DNA of 64,000 nt from Massilistercora timonensis. Its GTDB lineage: Bacteria > Bacillota > Clostridia > Lachnospirales > Lachnospiraceae. The notes under the pieces are model-generated. The model was not told the DNA's origin and made no database searches. It was given only the letters and a program-made list of their open reading frames with translations. Below are positions 1 through 9,217 of the stretch, in pieces. A program made the position numbers and the translations under genes. The stretch's first letter is position 1, and every line of letters begins with the position of its first letter. The stretch covers positions 2,480,001 to 2,544,000 of the forward strand of contig NZ_LT990039.1 in assembly GCF_900312975.1 (NCBI RefSeq). Direction: 5' to 3'.

Positions 1-1
1 T

Positions 2-778
2 AGAGATATCTATTGGAAATTTCCAATTTATAAAAAGAATGTGCATTTTTTAAAACGTTGCATATCTATTCCTTTATATAAGTACGATTTAGATATTTAT
101 AATAAATATGTAGATGTGTTATTTTTACCATCTCATATTATGAATAAATATGTGGGCTTTAAAGGAAGAGTAGAGGCCTTGCCGCCTGGTGGAAGTGGGG
201 GGGTAAATATACCATTTAAGCGACATACAGAACAAGAAAAGATAGAATTGTTTTATGTTGGTGGAGTGGGAGGAGATTATGATGTTTTCAAACTATTACA
301 AGCAATGAAGCAATGTGAGTTTGCTAATTTGACATTGTGTTGCCATCAGGACCAATGGAATAAATGGCATTCAGTATACAATATTACTATTCCTGAAAAT
401 GTAAACATTATCCATAAAGCAGGAAGCGAATTGGAAGAGTATTATCGAAAGGCAGATGTGGGGGTGCTGTTTTTTGAACCAAGTGGATACAGAGAAATGG
501 CGATGCCAGTAAAATTATTTGAATATTTGAGTCATGGTCTTCCAGTATTGTCAACTAAAGGTTCCGCAGCAGGAGAGTTTGTTGCTAATAATGCTGTCGG
601 ATGGGATATAGACTATACGGAAGAGTCTTTTGTATATTTAATTAAAAAACTGTATTATAATAAAAATTGTCTGTTAAATATGCAAAATAGAGTACTAGCA
701 GTTGCGACTAAAAATACATGGAATTCTAGAGTACAGTTTGTAGATAGGATTATGAGTGATCTAAAAGGTAAAGTGTAA
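2..778 (+). CDS. GT-B glycosyltransferase, C-terminal part (5' end outside window)
   Basis: The reading frame is open from the left edge (RDIYWKFPIY...), so the gene starts outside the window and the GTG at 41 is not a real start. About 258 codons are visible. The segment VGVLFFEPSGYREMAMPVKLFEYLSHGLPVLS is the nucleotide-sugar binding region of GT-B family 1/4 enzymes (E-x7-E type). The enzyme should move a sugar from a nucleotide donor to a lipid-linked or glycan acceptor at the cytoplasmic face of the membrane. It overlaps the next gene by one base (TAATG), so the two are translationally coupled in a polysaccharide operon. The codon use is very AT-rich compared with genes after 7.6 kb. Donor and acceptor cannot be told. 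Confidence 0.85.
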   Translation, partial: RDIYWKFPIYKKNVHFLKRCISIPLYKYDLDIYNKYVDVLFLPSHIMNKYVGFKGRVEALPPGGSGGVNIPFKRHTEQEKIELFYVGGVGGDYDVFKLLQAMKQCEFANLTLCCHQDQWNKWHSVYNITIPENVNIIHKAGSELEEYYRKADVGVLFFEPSGYREMAMPVKLFEYLSHGLPVLSTKGSAAGEFVANNAVGWDIDYTEESFVYLIKKLYYNKNCLLNMQNRVLAVATKNTWNSRVQFVDRIMSDLKGKV

Positions 779-2190
779 TGCAGAAAATATTAAAAAAGGA
801 TGTTGTTGTAAAACAAAAAATATTTTTAGTTTTGTTGATAGTACTTATACTTACAGGAAATGTGATTTCTTGCAAAGAATTTCGAGTGTTTGGCCTTGTG
901 TTATCTGCATATAGAGTAGTTATTCCTTGCATGGCATTATATTATATATTCATTAGGAAGCGTCAAAAAAATATATGTTTTTTCCAAATGAATAAAATAT
1001 TATTTATGTATATAGGAATGTTATTTTTTTGGATTATGTGGGGATTAGGCTTAGCAGTATTGAGTTCTTATACTGATTTAAAAAGAGCAGCACAAGATCT
1101 TCTCGCTCTATTTTTAGGAATGTGCAGTATTTATTGTTTTTGGGAATTATGTGGTGGGGAAAGGGATTTAAATTTAGTTTTTAGATCCATTCGTTATGTT
1201 TGTAGTATTTTGAGTTTTTGGGGATTGGTGGAAATTGTTTCAGGGCTGTATTTACCCTATTCAAAATATTATTGGTTTGACATGATAAAAGATAAAAAGG
1301 ATATTTTTGCTGTTGTATTACATGGAATAAAAGACGACTGTGTATATCCTGCGACTACAATTTTTCATAATATAAATGATTTTTCGGTATTTTTAGCTAT
1401 TTTTTTACCATTGTTTTATCCAAGTAAACGGTATAACAAAAAGAAAAATATAGTTTATAGTTTATGTATATTGTCTATAATATTTATTTTAAGTGTAAAC
1501 GATTCTAATATTGCAATTATTGCAAGTATTCTTTCGCTGATAGTCTATTTGATTTTTATGGTAGAGGAACGGAAATATATTACTTTACTGAGCGGAAGCA
1601 TATTGTTTTTTTATGTTATAGGAAATAAACTGCTTCTTTCTTTGGTGGTTTTTATAAAAAGCAATTTACCGATAACAATACCAGAGGTAGCAAAACAATA
1701 TAAAAATCTTATGGAATTAATTCAAAGAAGTCAACTATATAACATGACAGAAGTAGTTGGGACACAGGTTGTAGATGCTATTAGTGGCGGAGCGAATTCC
1801 TTGACTTGCAGATTGCAAATTACAGTTACTTCTTTGAAAATGATAATAGATTCGAAGTTTATGGGGATAGGACCGGCTGCATTTGAAAATTGGATAAACA
1901 TTAATGAAAAAGACTCTATGCTAGTTAATCCTCATAATTGGTGGTTAGAAATTTTCTCACAATATGGAATTTTGGTGTTTTTGGCATATATAATTACCAT
2001 GCTTGTGATTTTTGCTAAGATATTTAGATTATATAAAATACATAAGAATATGGGAATGTTATTTTATATGTGCATGTGTAGTACTTTTTGTATTGCTTGC
2101 ATTGCGCCAAGTAGCTATTTGTCTTATACATATCAGTGGATTTTACCGGCAATAGGAATTACGTTAATAGAAAACAATAGAAATAATTAA
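778..2190 (+). CDS. O-antigen ligase/polymerase-like membrane protein (Wzy type)
   Basis: A 470-residue protein made almost wholly of hydrophobic segments, with roughly ten or more membrane helices. Near the C-terminus the segment NPHNWWLEIFSQYGILVFLAY matches the large-loop/histidine region of the Wzy_C (O-antigen ligase) family. Such proteins polymerise or ligate lipid-linked repeat units on the outer face of the membrane. The ATG overlaps the stop of the upstream glycosyltransferase, which places it in the same operon. Base composition is the most AT-rich in the window, suggesting acquisition from another source. Whether it acts as polymerase or ligase is not decided by sequence. Confidence 0.75.
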   Translation: MQKILKKDVVVKQKIFLVLLIVLILTGNVISCKEFRVFGLVLSAYRVVIPCMALYYIFIRKRQKNICFFQMNKILFMYIGMLFFWIMWGLGLAVLSSYTDLKRAAQDLLALFLGMCSIYCFWELCGGERDLNLVFRSIRYVCSILSFWGLVEIVSGLYLPYSKYYWFDMIKDKKDIFAVVLHGIKDDCVYPATTIFHNINDFSVFLAIFLPLFYPSKRYNKKKNIVYSLCILSIIFILSVNDSNIAIIASILSLIVYLIFMVEERKYITLLSGSILFFYVIGNKLLLSLVVFIKSNLPITIPEVAKQYKNLMELIQRSQLYNMTEVVGTQVVDAISGGANSLTCRLQITVTSLKMIIDSKFMGIGPAAFENWININEKDSMLVNPHNWWLEIFSQYGILVFLAYIITMLVIFAKIFRLYKIHKNMGMLFYMCMCSTFCIACIAPSSYLSYTYQWILPAIGITLIENNRNN

Positions 2191-2410
2191 GATTTTAATT
2201 TTAAATAAGGTTAAGAAGATAAATGAGGATTGCGTATTTGTATTAATAAGGAACGTTATGATGTGTTTTGTAAAATTCATTTTATGTGATTTATGGATTC
2301 TCCCCTTTTGTAGGGGGGGACATGTGGTGCTAGTGTTTGTTTTTTAAGAGAGTATTAATGCGAAGTGAAGAGTGTAGGGTTGAAGTTTGAAATATCGTAG
2401 GAGATTGGCT

Positions 2411-4393
2411 GTGAGTTTTATGAAATATAGAAAAGTATATGAATGGCTAATTCAGGGATTAATTGGACTTATATTTTCTGTAATATGTTTTTCCATTATC
2501 TTGACAGGGGAGTTTTCGTTAACAGACCCATTTTATAATTGTGGAGAAGTATATGAAATACGTGAAGATGTTTACAAGGCATTTGTTGTTCAGGATAAAG
2601 GATACCAAGAGAATTCAGGAAAAATCACCTTAGAGCGGGGGGGATATACGTATAATTTGCCGCTTGAAAGTAGCACGGCTAAGTGGAAGTATTTGTGTAT
2701 TACGTTGGATGATATAAATAATAGTTCTCTAGAGGTTACTGTTTTTTATAGAAAGCAAATAGATAATATGATTGAGCAGGAGTATACCACAGAGGCAAAG
2801 ATGGAAGAGGGTGTGAATCTGCTGGATATTCCTGACGAGAAATTTAATATTGTATTTATAGAATTTACAGGAGAAAATGGGACCTCTTTTTCTGTGGAAA
2901 AGATAGAACTGAGGGAGAAGGAGCCTTATTCTGATTTTTACAGTACATTTGCCTTGCTTCCGCTTATTTTTTTTGGCTATATGATTATTTCGACTTTGAT
3001 TTTGCGCTTTATAAAGCGAACAGGCAAGAAGTGGAACGTTTATTCCTGGATTGAAGTTTTGCAAGGTGTATATATTTTATTTGCAAGGCAGTTTGAGTTT
3101 GTGTCAAACATATTGTCTGAGCCGAAGCGCAGATACATCAGAAGACTGGGTTTTCTGTGTATGTTTTTGTATAGTGTATTTGTGGAAATAACCGGGATAT
3201 ATTATGATAAACTAAAGTATCATCTGGCTATTTATGGGATTTTATTGCTGATTATTGCAATTGTCTCCTTGGAGTCCACAATAGCTAAGAAGAATTGGAA
3301 TCAGCCTTTGGTATGGGGGTGGCTTGCTTTTGGCTTGATGATGTGTGTTTCGGATTTCCTTATTCCAAAGGAACTGCGCTACTGGGGGTATGTACTTCTT
3401 CTTGTGATCGGTTTCTATAATTTTGTGTGGAACCAGATGAGAGATCCTTCTGAGTTGTTGTGGGATTTTGTTTGGGCAGTCCATGTATTTTTGGGAATAA
3501 TTGTTTTATTCTGTCTGCTGTTTAGGCCAGAACTGGAGGGAGTGAGATATTCCGGTATCAGTAAGAATGCAAGTGTTTTTGCGTTATATTTGGGCCCGAT
3601 TGCAGCCGTGGCTCTTGGGTGTCTGGATCATGAGATCCGGTTTGGAAGAAGATGGAAATACCTGCTGGGGCTTGTGATAGAAGGCTGCGTGGTATTAACG
3701 TTGCTTTGGAAGTCTCAATCAGCGGGCCCCCTTTTATGGATAGCAGGCTTGAGTTTTATCTGGATATTTAGGATATTCCGATATTTGCGTTCTCTGCATA
3801 AGCGAAGAGTGTTGGCGGCGATTATGCTGGCTTTGGTATTATGCATTGTCCCGGTGTATGGAGGTATTACTTGGGGTCTGCAGAATATTCCCCAGATGGT
3901 AGGGAATGAGCTTATATTTAAGGGAGAGACGCCGGTTGCAAAGACTTCTTATGGAATGGTAGTACAAGCTGCGGATATCGGAGAAAGGTTAAAAAGTACC
4001 CGGCTTGGTCAGAAATTTAGTAGTGCTTCTGTTTCCGGGATCCTTTCTGGAAGAAATTATTATTATAAAACTTATCTGCGGAATATGAATTTAGTTGGTC
4101 ATAAGGACCGACCTGTTATGTGGGGGCATCGCAGGCAGTCGCACAACGCGGTTCTTGGGATTGCGTATAATTATGGAGTATTCGCAGCGGTTCCTTATCT
4201 GATCATGTTGATTGCTGTTGTTGAAAGGACATTTCGGTACAGTAGGAGGAAAGGTCAGCTTGCGTCAGTGCCGTTCTATGTGTGTACTTTTGCGATTCTG
4301 GCATCAATGGCGGATAATGTGGAGCAGCCATTTGTATGGCTTCCCTGGATGGGATTGTATCTGCTCATGGGAATCGTATTTAAAGAAGAATAG
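2411..4393 (+). CDS. second O-antigen ligase/polymerase-like membrane protein with extracytoplasmic N-terminal domain
   Basis: About 660 residues. A first membrane helix is followed by a polar region of about 130 residues (probably outside the cell), a second helix, and then many helices. The segment GHRRQSHNAVLGIAYNYGVF near the C-terminus resembles the conserved histidine loop of Wzy_C proteins. The frame is open from a TTG at 2387, but a TAGGAG Shine-Dalgarno at 2398-2403 sits 7 bases before GTG 2411, which is therefore preferred; ATG 2420 is an alternative. It follows the first polymerase-like gene after a 0.2-kb gap and is less AT-rich. Two ligase/polymerase-like proteins side by side suggest separate polymerisation and transfer steps, which is inference. 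Confidence 0.7.
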   Translation: MSFMKYRKVYEWLIQGLIGLIFSVICFSIILTGEFSLTDPFYNCGEVYEIREDVYKAFVVQDKGYQENSGKITLERGGYTYNLPLESSTAKWKYLCITLDDINNSSLEVTVFYRKQIDNMIEQEYTTEAKMEEGVNLLDIPDEKFNIVFIEFTGENGTSFSVEKIELREKEPYSDFYSTFALLPLIFFGYMIISTLILRFIKRTGKKWNVYSWIEVLQGVYILFARQFEFVSNILSEPKRRYIRRLGFLCMFLYSVFVEITGIYYDKLKYHLAIYGILLLIIAIVSLESTIAKKNWNQPLVWGWLAFGLMMCVSDFLIPKELRYWGYVLLLVIGFYNFVWNQMRDPSELLWDFVWAVHVFLGIIVLFCLLFRPELEGVRYSGISKNASVFALYLGPIAAVALGCLDHEIRFGRRWKYLLGLVIEGCVVLTLLWKSQSAGPLLWIAGLSFIWIFRIFRYLRSLHKRRVLAAIMLALVLCIVPVYGGITWGLQNIPQMVGNELIFKGETPVAKTSYGMVVQAADIGERLKSTRLGQKFSSASVSGILSGRNYYYKTYLRNMNLVGHKDRPVMWGHRRQSHNAVLGIAYNYGVFAAVPYLIMLIAVVERTFRYSRRKGQLASVPFYVCTFAILASMADNVEQPFVWLPWMGLYLLMGIVFKEE

Positions 4394-4426
4394 AGAATGG
4401 ATTGATATTCAGAGAAGAGGTTATGT

Positions 4427-5797
4427 ATGAACGTTAAAGCAGTAATAGGCAATGTATTAAAGCAGGGGCCGGTACAGACAGGCCGCCTTTATATGAAAAG
4501 ACGAAAAAAGAGGCTGGAAGAAAGAAGAAAGCTTCGGCTGGAAGAGCGTACAATTAAAATGCTGGCAAAAGGTTCTTTTGAAAAAGCGAAGCCAGTATTT
4601 GAAGAGTGGCTGCAAGCAATTTCGAAAAAACCAGTAACGGAAAAATATTTTAATAAAATGCAGAGAAGCGTTTATATTAAAAGAGTCTATCCGCAAGTTT
4701 ATCAAAAAGAAGCACAAAAGCCGGTGCAAAATAAAATCATTTTTATGGAGCGGGAAGGTGCGCATGTCCTGAGTTGGAAATACATGTATGAGTATATGCA
4801 GAAAAATACTTCTTATGAGATAAAAGTACATTATCTCCATTTAAGAGAAGTTCCAATGGAGGAGTATTATGAAAATGCAAGAGATTATATTCGGGATGCA
4901 GCAACTGCGAAGGCAATATTTGTATGTTCATCAGATGATCTGATGGGCTATTTTTCCCTTCGCCCGGAAACTACCTATATTCAATTATGGCATGGCTGTG
5001 GTGTGTTTAAGAAAATCGGTCTTAGCACAATTGATCAGAAGTGGGGAAAGAGCGCGGCTTCGCATAAAGAATATCCGATTAATAAGAATTATTCTTATGT
5101 GACGATAGCCAGTCCGGAATTATCATGGATCTTCGAGGAAGCAATGGGGATTGATAAAGAATCTGGTGTCATTGTTCCTACAGGAGTGAGCAGAACAGAT
5201 ATTTTTTTCGATGATGAATATATTCAGAACTGTTATGAAAAGTTATATGCCAAAATTCCAGAGGCCAGAAAGAAAAAGATTATCTTGTATGCGCCTACAT
5301 TTCGCGGGAAAGTGTCGCAGGCAGCGGCGCCGGATGTGTTGGATATAGCCCGGTTCTCTGAAGAGTTAGGGGACAAGTATATTTTAATCTGTAAACATCA
5401 TCAGTTGGTAAAAGAGCCGCCTGAGATTCCGGAAAAATACAGAAACACATTTGCCTGGGATATGTCTAAAGATGATGAGATGAATATCAATGATCTGATG
5501 ATTGTCTCGGATATTTGTATTTCGGATTATTCTTCTGTGGTTTTCGAATATTCGTTGATGGAGCGGCCAATGATCTTCTTTGTTTATGACCTTGAAGATT
5601 ATATTGATGAGCGCGGCCTATATTATGATTTCGATGAGATTACACCGGGACCTTTGTGTAGGACAAATGAGGAGATCATAGAATATATTCAGAATATCGA
5701 TGAGAAATTTGACAGGCAGGTGGTAATTGATTTTAAGAATAAATTTATGTGTAGTTGCGACGGACATTCCTCGGAAAGGATAGCTGCGTTGATTTAA
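4427..5797 (+). CDS. CDP-glycerol glycerophosphotransferase-family protein (TagB/TagF-like)
   Basis: A 456-residue protein with hallmarks of the teichoic-acid polymerase/primase family: W188-H189-G190 in IQLWHGCG, YAPTFRG near residue 287, and S366-D367-Y368-S-S in the C-terminal donor-site motif followed by ERPMIFF. Family members move glycerol- or ribitol-phosphate from CDP-alditol to lipid-linked glycans at the membrane surface. The N-terminal 100 residues are basic and alpha-helical, fitting membrane association. It starts 33 bases after the polymerase-like gene and is probably cotranscribed. This points to a phosphate-containing (teichoic-like) polymer. The exact alditol is unknown. Confidence 0.85.
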   Translation: MNVKAVIGNVLKQGPVQTGRLYMKRRKKRLEERRKLRLEERTIKMLAKGSFEKAKPVFEEWLQAISKKPVTEKYFNKMQRSVYIKRVYPQVYQKEAQKPVQNKIIFMEREGAHVLSWKYMYEYMQKNTSYEIKVHYLHLREVPMEEYYENARDYIRDAATAKAIFVCSSDDLMGYFSLRPETTYIQLWHGCGVFKKIGLSTIDQKWGKSAASHKEYPINKNYSYVTIASPELSWIFEEAMGIDKESGVIVPTGVSRTDIFFDDEYIQNCYEKLYAKIPEARKKKIILYAPTFRGKVSQAAAPDVLDIARFSEELGDKYILICKHHQLVKEPPEIPEKYRNTFAWDMSKDDEMNINDLMIVSDICISDYSSVVFEYSLMERPMIFFVYDLEDYIDERGLYYDFDEITPGPLCRTNEEIIEYIQNIDEKFDRQVVIDFKNKFMCSCDGHSSERIAALI

Positions 5798-5817
5798 ATA
5801 GGAAATGTGCCTGGCGA

Positions 5818-5895
5818 ATGACGATTCTGATGCAGCCATATTTAAGTGAAGAAGAGATTGAACGAGCAGTACATGTAATTAAAAATAATGTTTAA
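5818..5895 (+). pseudogene. possible 3' remnant of an enzyme gene (25 codons)
   Basis: The frame reads MTILMQPYLSEEEIERAVHVI before its stop. The pattern 'hydrophobic - QPYLSEEEIERAV' resembles the last helix of PLP-dependent sugar aminotransferases, but it is too short to be sure. It has no ribosome-binding site and stands alone next to a decayed gene. It may be the tail of a deleted biosynthesis gene, or chance. Confidence 0.22.
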
Positions 5896-5972
5896 ACTGA
5901 TTCATTAGAAACAAATTATCAAGGGAATAGAATGAATGTAAGCGCCAAATATTAATGCGGTCAGATACAAAA

Positions 5973-6013
5973 AGACGTATCTTCTAGCCGGATGCTTCCG
6001 GCAGAATACGTCT
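5973..6013 (+). repeat. two-part hairpin
   Basis: An outer stem AGACGTAT/ATACGTCT (5973-5980, 6006-6013) encloses an inner stem GCCGG/CCGGC (5987-5991, 5998-6002). No T-run follows, so it is not a plain terminator. It may be a remnant of a mobile palindrome or a structured RNA; the role is unknown. Confidence 0.5.
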
Positions 6014-6087
6014 CCTGAAATTACTGTATTCACATGCGATATAATTTAGGTATAAAGCTTGACAGGGAAACAGAGCAGAATTATACT

Positions 6088-6150
<63 letters not shown>

Positions 6151-6217
6151 GGACATCTGTCAAATTCCTCTCTTTCTTCAGAATATTTCTGCTTCATTAT
6201 ATGACGTGTTATTGTTG

Positions 6218-6246
6218 TTGTCAAATGTTTAAAAACAGGATAGAAT
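6218..6246 (+). promoter_or_regulatory. sigma-A-type promoter of the pyruvyltransferase pseudogene
   Basis: TTGTCA (6218-6223), a 17-bp spacer and TAGAAT (6241-6246) lie about 55 bp before the ATG at 6301. Confidence 0.65.
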
Positions 6247-6300
6247 TAAAAAAGAAACAGACAGGTAAAATATAAATATATGAATGAGGGATCGGGATAA

Positions 6301-7598
6301 ATGGGAACAAAAAAGTACAATATTTTGTTGTTGACAAATCGGGATTCTGATAATATGGGGGATCTGGTAATTGAATAATGTGCTGTTGCGTTGATCTCTG
6401 CTGTTATGAAGAATCTGGGAGTGGACTATTTCAAGATTAAAAGTCGCGCGGCAGGCATGATTTCCAGAGATTATCTGCGTACAAGGGATGAGAACCTGCT
6501 GGTGTCCGCAGAGACATCGATCAAGAATGCGGATGTTATTGTATTTGGAGGAGCGCCGCTATTTAACTGGCATCATCAGAATTTTTATGAGCGGACGGCA
6601 GTTACAATCGAACTGGCACAGAAATACGGGAAACCGGTTATCTTTTCTTCCATTGGGATTGAGGGATATGAGGAAGGAGATAGCAGATGCCAGAGACTGA
6701 AAGAGGCATTAAAGTCAGACTGTGTCAGGCAGATAACAACCAGGGATGATTTTGAATCTTTGAAAAAGTTTGTAGATAATAAGAATATTTTCCTGGACAA
6801 AGTATCTGATTCGGCGGTTTTTGCTGATGCGGTTTTTGAAAACTACAGGAAGCCGACCGTGAAGAAAAAGGTTGGGATTTTTATCTTACGTGCAGAAGGG
6901 TTTAAGGATAATGATATTGATTATACAAAAGAGGATGCCGCTTCCCTGTGGAAAGGTCTGATCACGGAACTGGAAGAAAAAGGATATGATTACGAAATTG
7001 TGACCAGCGGCCATTTCTCTGATGAGGCGTTTATGGATCTTTTGATCAGAGAGTATGGGGTGAAAAAGGAGAAATGTGTGTTTAATGTGAATCTGCCGGA
7101 AACGTTGGTGGAGAGGATCTCTTCTTATTCCGCAGTTGTGTCCTGCCGTCTGTATCCCAGTATTATTGCGTATTCTTTTGGAATCCCAAAGTGTCCTATT
7201 TTTATGATAGTATCGGATATTCTGACCGGGTTATTTCAACGGACGTGATTAGTCCGCAGAAGCTAATGGCAGTGCTTGAGGAGGCGATGGAACAGGGTGT
7301 GCATAAGGACACAGAATATTTGATGAGTGTGTATGATACACTGTTTCGTGGTATTCGGGAAGCTGTGGAAGTGGATGGAGATCCGGTGCCATGGGATTAT
7401 GAAACGCTGGTGGAGAATTTGCCGGTTTTTAAAGGAACTTCGGAAGCTGAGAAGATGGTGAAACTGGAAAGAAAGTTTCGGAGAACTTATGAAAGTTACA
7501 ATAAAATTGCCAGAGAAAGTGCGAATAATAAAGAGCAATTGAACAGTTTGTTTTCATATCGGGTACGCAGATATTTAAAAAGGAAACTGGGGAGATGA
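6301..7598 (+). pseudogene. polysaccharide pyruvyltransferase-family pseudogene
   Basis: The ATG at 6301 starts MGTKKYNILLLTNRDSDNMG, the N-terminus expected of the pyruvyltransferase family, with the N-x-G-D motif. Codon 26 is TAA (6376-6378), most easily a CAA to TAA change. The frame then continues to about 7190, where the homologous reading (…YSFGIP) jumps to another frame (VSYFYDSIGYSDRVIS). Restoring one C in the CCC run at about 7187-7190 rejoins the frames and makes the total length a multiple of three. The family adds pyruvate ketals to cell-wall glycans. Two independent lesions mean no full-length product is made, although the frames on each side are still well kept, so the decay is recent. 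Confidence 0.85.
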
Positions 7599-7605
7599 AA
7601 CTGGC

Positions 7606-7634
7606 TTGCAATCCCCTGCCAATTTCGATATAAT
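7606..7634 (+). promoter_or_regulatory. sigma-A-type promoter of the sugar-phosphate transferase
   Basis: TTGCAA (7606-7611), a 17-bp spacer and a perfect TATAAT (7629-7634), about 50 bp before ATG 7685. It begins a separate unit of higher-GC genes. Confidence 0.8.
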
Positions 7635-7684
7635 GTTACAAGTATATTACAAAAATGTTATATCTGAAATATGGTGGTTGATCA

Positions 7685-9085
7685 ATGAAAAAGTATTTGC
7701 ATAAACATTTGCATAAATTCGAATCTACCCTGTGGCTTGTGATCAAGCTGGTGTTTTACTTTGCGCTCCTGGCAGCGTTTATTCTGGTCCAGGGACAGGA
7801 GAACATCGGTCTGCGCAGGCTGTCCAGGACCATGGGTATCACAGTCCTTACTTTTGTTGTGGTGGGGCTGCTTCTTCTGACGGTCTATGGCGCCTACGAC
7901 GTGGGCCGCAGGAAGAGCAAGCCCATCATCTATTCTATGACCCTGGCGGTCATCTGTACCGATATCGTCACCTATCTTCAGGTAATGATCATGCGGGCTA
8001 ACACCAACGTGCATGAATTTCAGCTGCGGGGCGTGCAGCTTCTCTTCGTCACGTTTTTCTTCCAGCTTTTGATCATTATTGTTTTTGTCTACGGGGGCAA
8101 TGCCCTTTTCTTTCTGATCCATGAACCGGAGCGATGCTGCGTGATCACTTCCTGTCAGGAGAGTCTGGATGTGATCGCCTACGCCATTGGCCGGTTTAAG
8201 AAGCAGTATAAGATTCAGTCGGTGGTGGATTACCGCAGCAGCGACGACGTGATCGAAAGTCATATCAAGAAGGCGGATACGGTGTTTATGTATGATGTGT
8301 CGGCCCAGCGGCGGCTGAAGATCATGCGGCTGTGTTATCAGTATAAGGTAAATGTCTACTTTAATCCCTATCTGGAAGACATTATGGAGATCAACGCCGT
8401 TCATTATGTGCTGGACGATGTGTATCTCTTTAATAAAAATATCAAATCCCTTACCATGGAGCAGCGGATCATGAAGCGGCTCCTGGACATTGGTCTTTCT
8501 TTGGTGTTGGGAATCTTAAGTTCGCCCTTTTGGATCATCGGAGCCATTGCTGTGAAGGCTTACGACCGGGGACCTGTACTTTTTAAGCAGGAGAGGGCCA
8601 CTATCCATGGCAGACGGTTCTATGTGTACAAGCTTCGCACCATGAAGGAGAACGTGGAGAATTACTCCGCCACTAAGGATGACGACCGGATCACCGGACC
8701 CGGCAGGATCCTCAGGCGAACCCGGATTGATGAGCTTCCCCAGCTTCTCAACGTGCTGAAGGGAGACATGACCTTCGTAGGGCCCCGGCCGGAAATGATC
8801 AAGAATGTTAAGAATTACACCAAGGAGCTGCCGGAGTTCCGCTACCGGCTGCGGATGAAAGCGGGTCTTACCGGCTATGCCCAGATTGCGGGCAAGTACA
8901 ACACCACCCCCAGGGATAAGCTGATCATGGATATGATGTATATTGAGCAGTTCAGCATCTTAAGAGATATCCAGCTGATCCTCCAGACAGCGGTAGTATT
9001 GTTGCGTTCTGACAGTACAGAGGCCTTTGGGAAGGAGAAGCGGACGTCTTACGTGTTTGTGCCGGCCAAGAAGGAAGAAAAGTGA
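7685..9085 (+). CDS. polyprenyl-phosphate sugar-1-phosphate transferase (bacterial sugar transferase family)
   Basis: A 466-residue membrane enzyme. Four hydrophobic helices (about 16-36, 50-69, 81-102, 117-145) precede a nucleotide-fold-like region (150-245). The catalytic domain starts at KRLLDIGLS (264-272) and holds a re-entrant hydrophobic helix, FKQERA (300-305), KLRTM (316-320), the D349-E350 pair in IDELPQLLNVLKGDM, VGPRPE (365-370) and LTGYAQ. This is the WcaJ/CpsE-type architecture that moves a sugar-1-phosphate from a UDP-sugar to undecaprenyl phosphate, the first step of polysaccharide assembly. It is likely the initiating enzyme for the surface glycan made by the neighbouring genes. 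The sugar is not known. Confidence 0.93.
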   Translation: MKKYLHKHLHKFESTLWLVIKLVFYFALLAAFILVQGQENIGLRRLSRTMGITVLTFVVVGLLLLTVYGAYDVGRRKSKPIIYSMTLAVICTDIVTYLQVMIMRANTNVHEFQLRGVQLLFVTFFFQLLIIIVFVYGGNALFFLIHEPERCCVITSCQESLDVIAYAIGRFKKQYKIQSVVDYRSSDDVIESHIKKADTVFMYDVSAQRRLKIMRLCYQYKVNVYFNPYLEDIMEINAVHYVLDDVYLFNKNIKSLTMEQRIMKRLLDIGLSLVLGILSSPFWIIGAIAVKAYDRGPVLFKQERATIHGRRFYVYKLRTMKENVENYSATKDDDRITGPGRILRRTRIDELPQLLNVLKGDMTFVGPRPEMIKNVKNYTKELPEFRYRLRMKAGLTGYAQIAGKYNTTPRDKLIMDMMYIEQFSILRDIQLILQTAVVLLRSDSTEAFGKEKRTSYVFVPAKKEEK

Positions 9086-9119
9086 TTTTACCGATTCTGC
9101 AATTTATTTACATTATTAC

Positions 9120-9148
9120 TTGTCACGAGTTTGGTTATATTGTATGAT
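9120..9148 (+). promoter_or_regulatory. sigma-A-type promoter of the first LCP gene
   Basis: TTGTCA (9120-9125), 17-bp spacer, TATGAT (9143-9148), 69 bp before ATG 9218. Confidence 0.75.
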
Positions 9149-9217
9149 AAGTAAGGTAAATTTAAAACAAATGTGAAATCCAGGTGAAATTTATAGAAAC
9201 GGAGATGAGGTACGAGC

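Noticed and set aside
2300-2319. CTCCCC...GGGGGG hairpin as a terminator after the first polymerase-like gene
   Set aside because: No T-run follows and the stem is short; too weak to list as a terminator.
6391-7248. Treating the pyruvyltransferase fragments as two real genes
   Set aside because: The N-terminal signature lies upstream of the nonsense codon and the C-terminal part continues in another frame; one decayed gene explains all.
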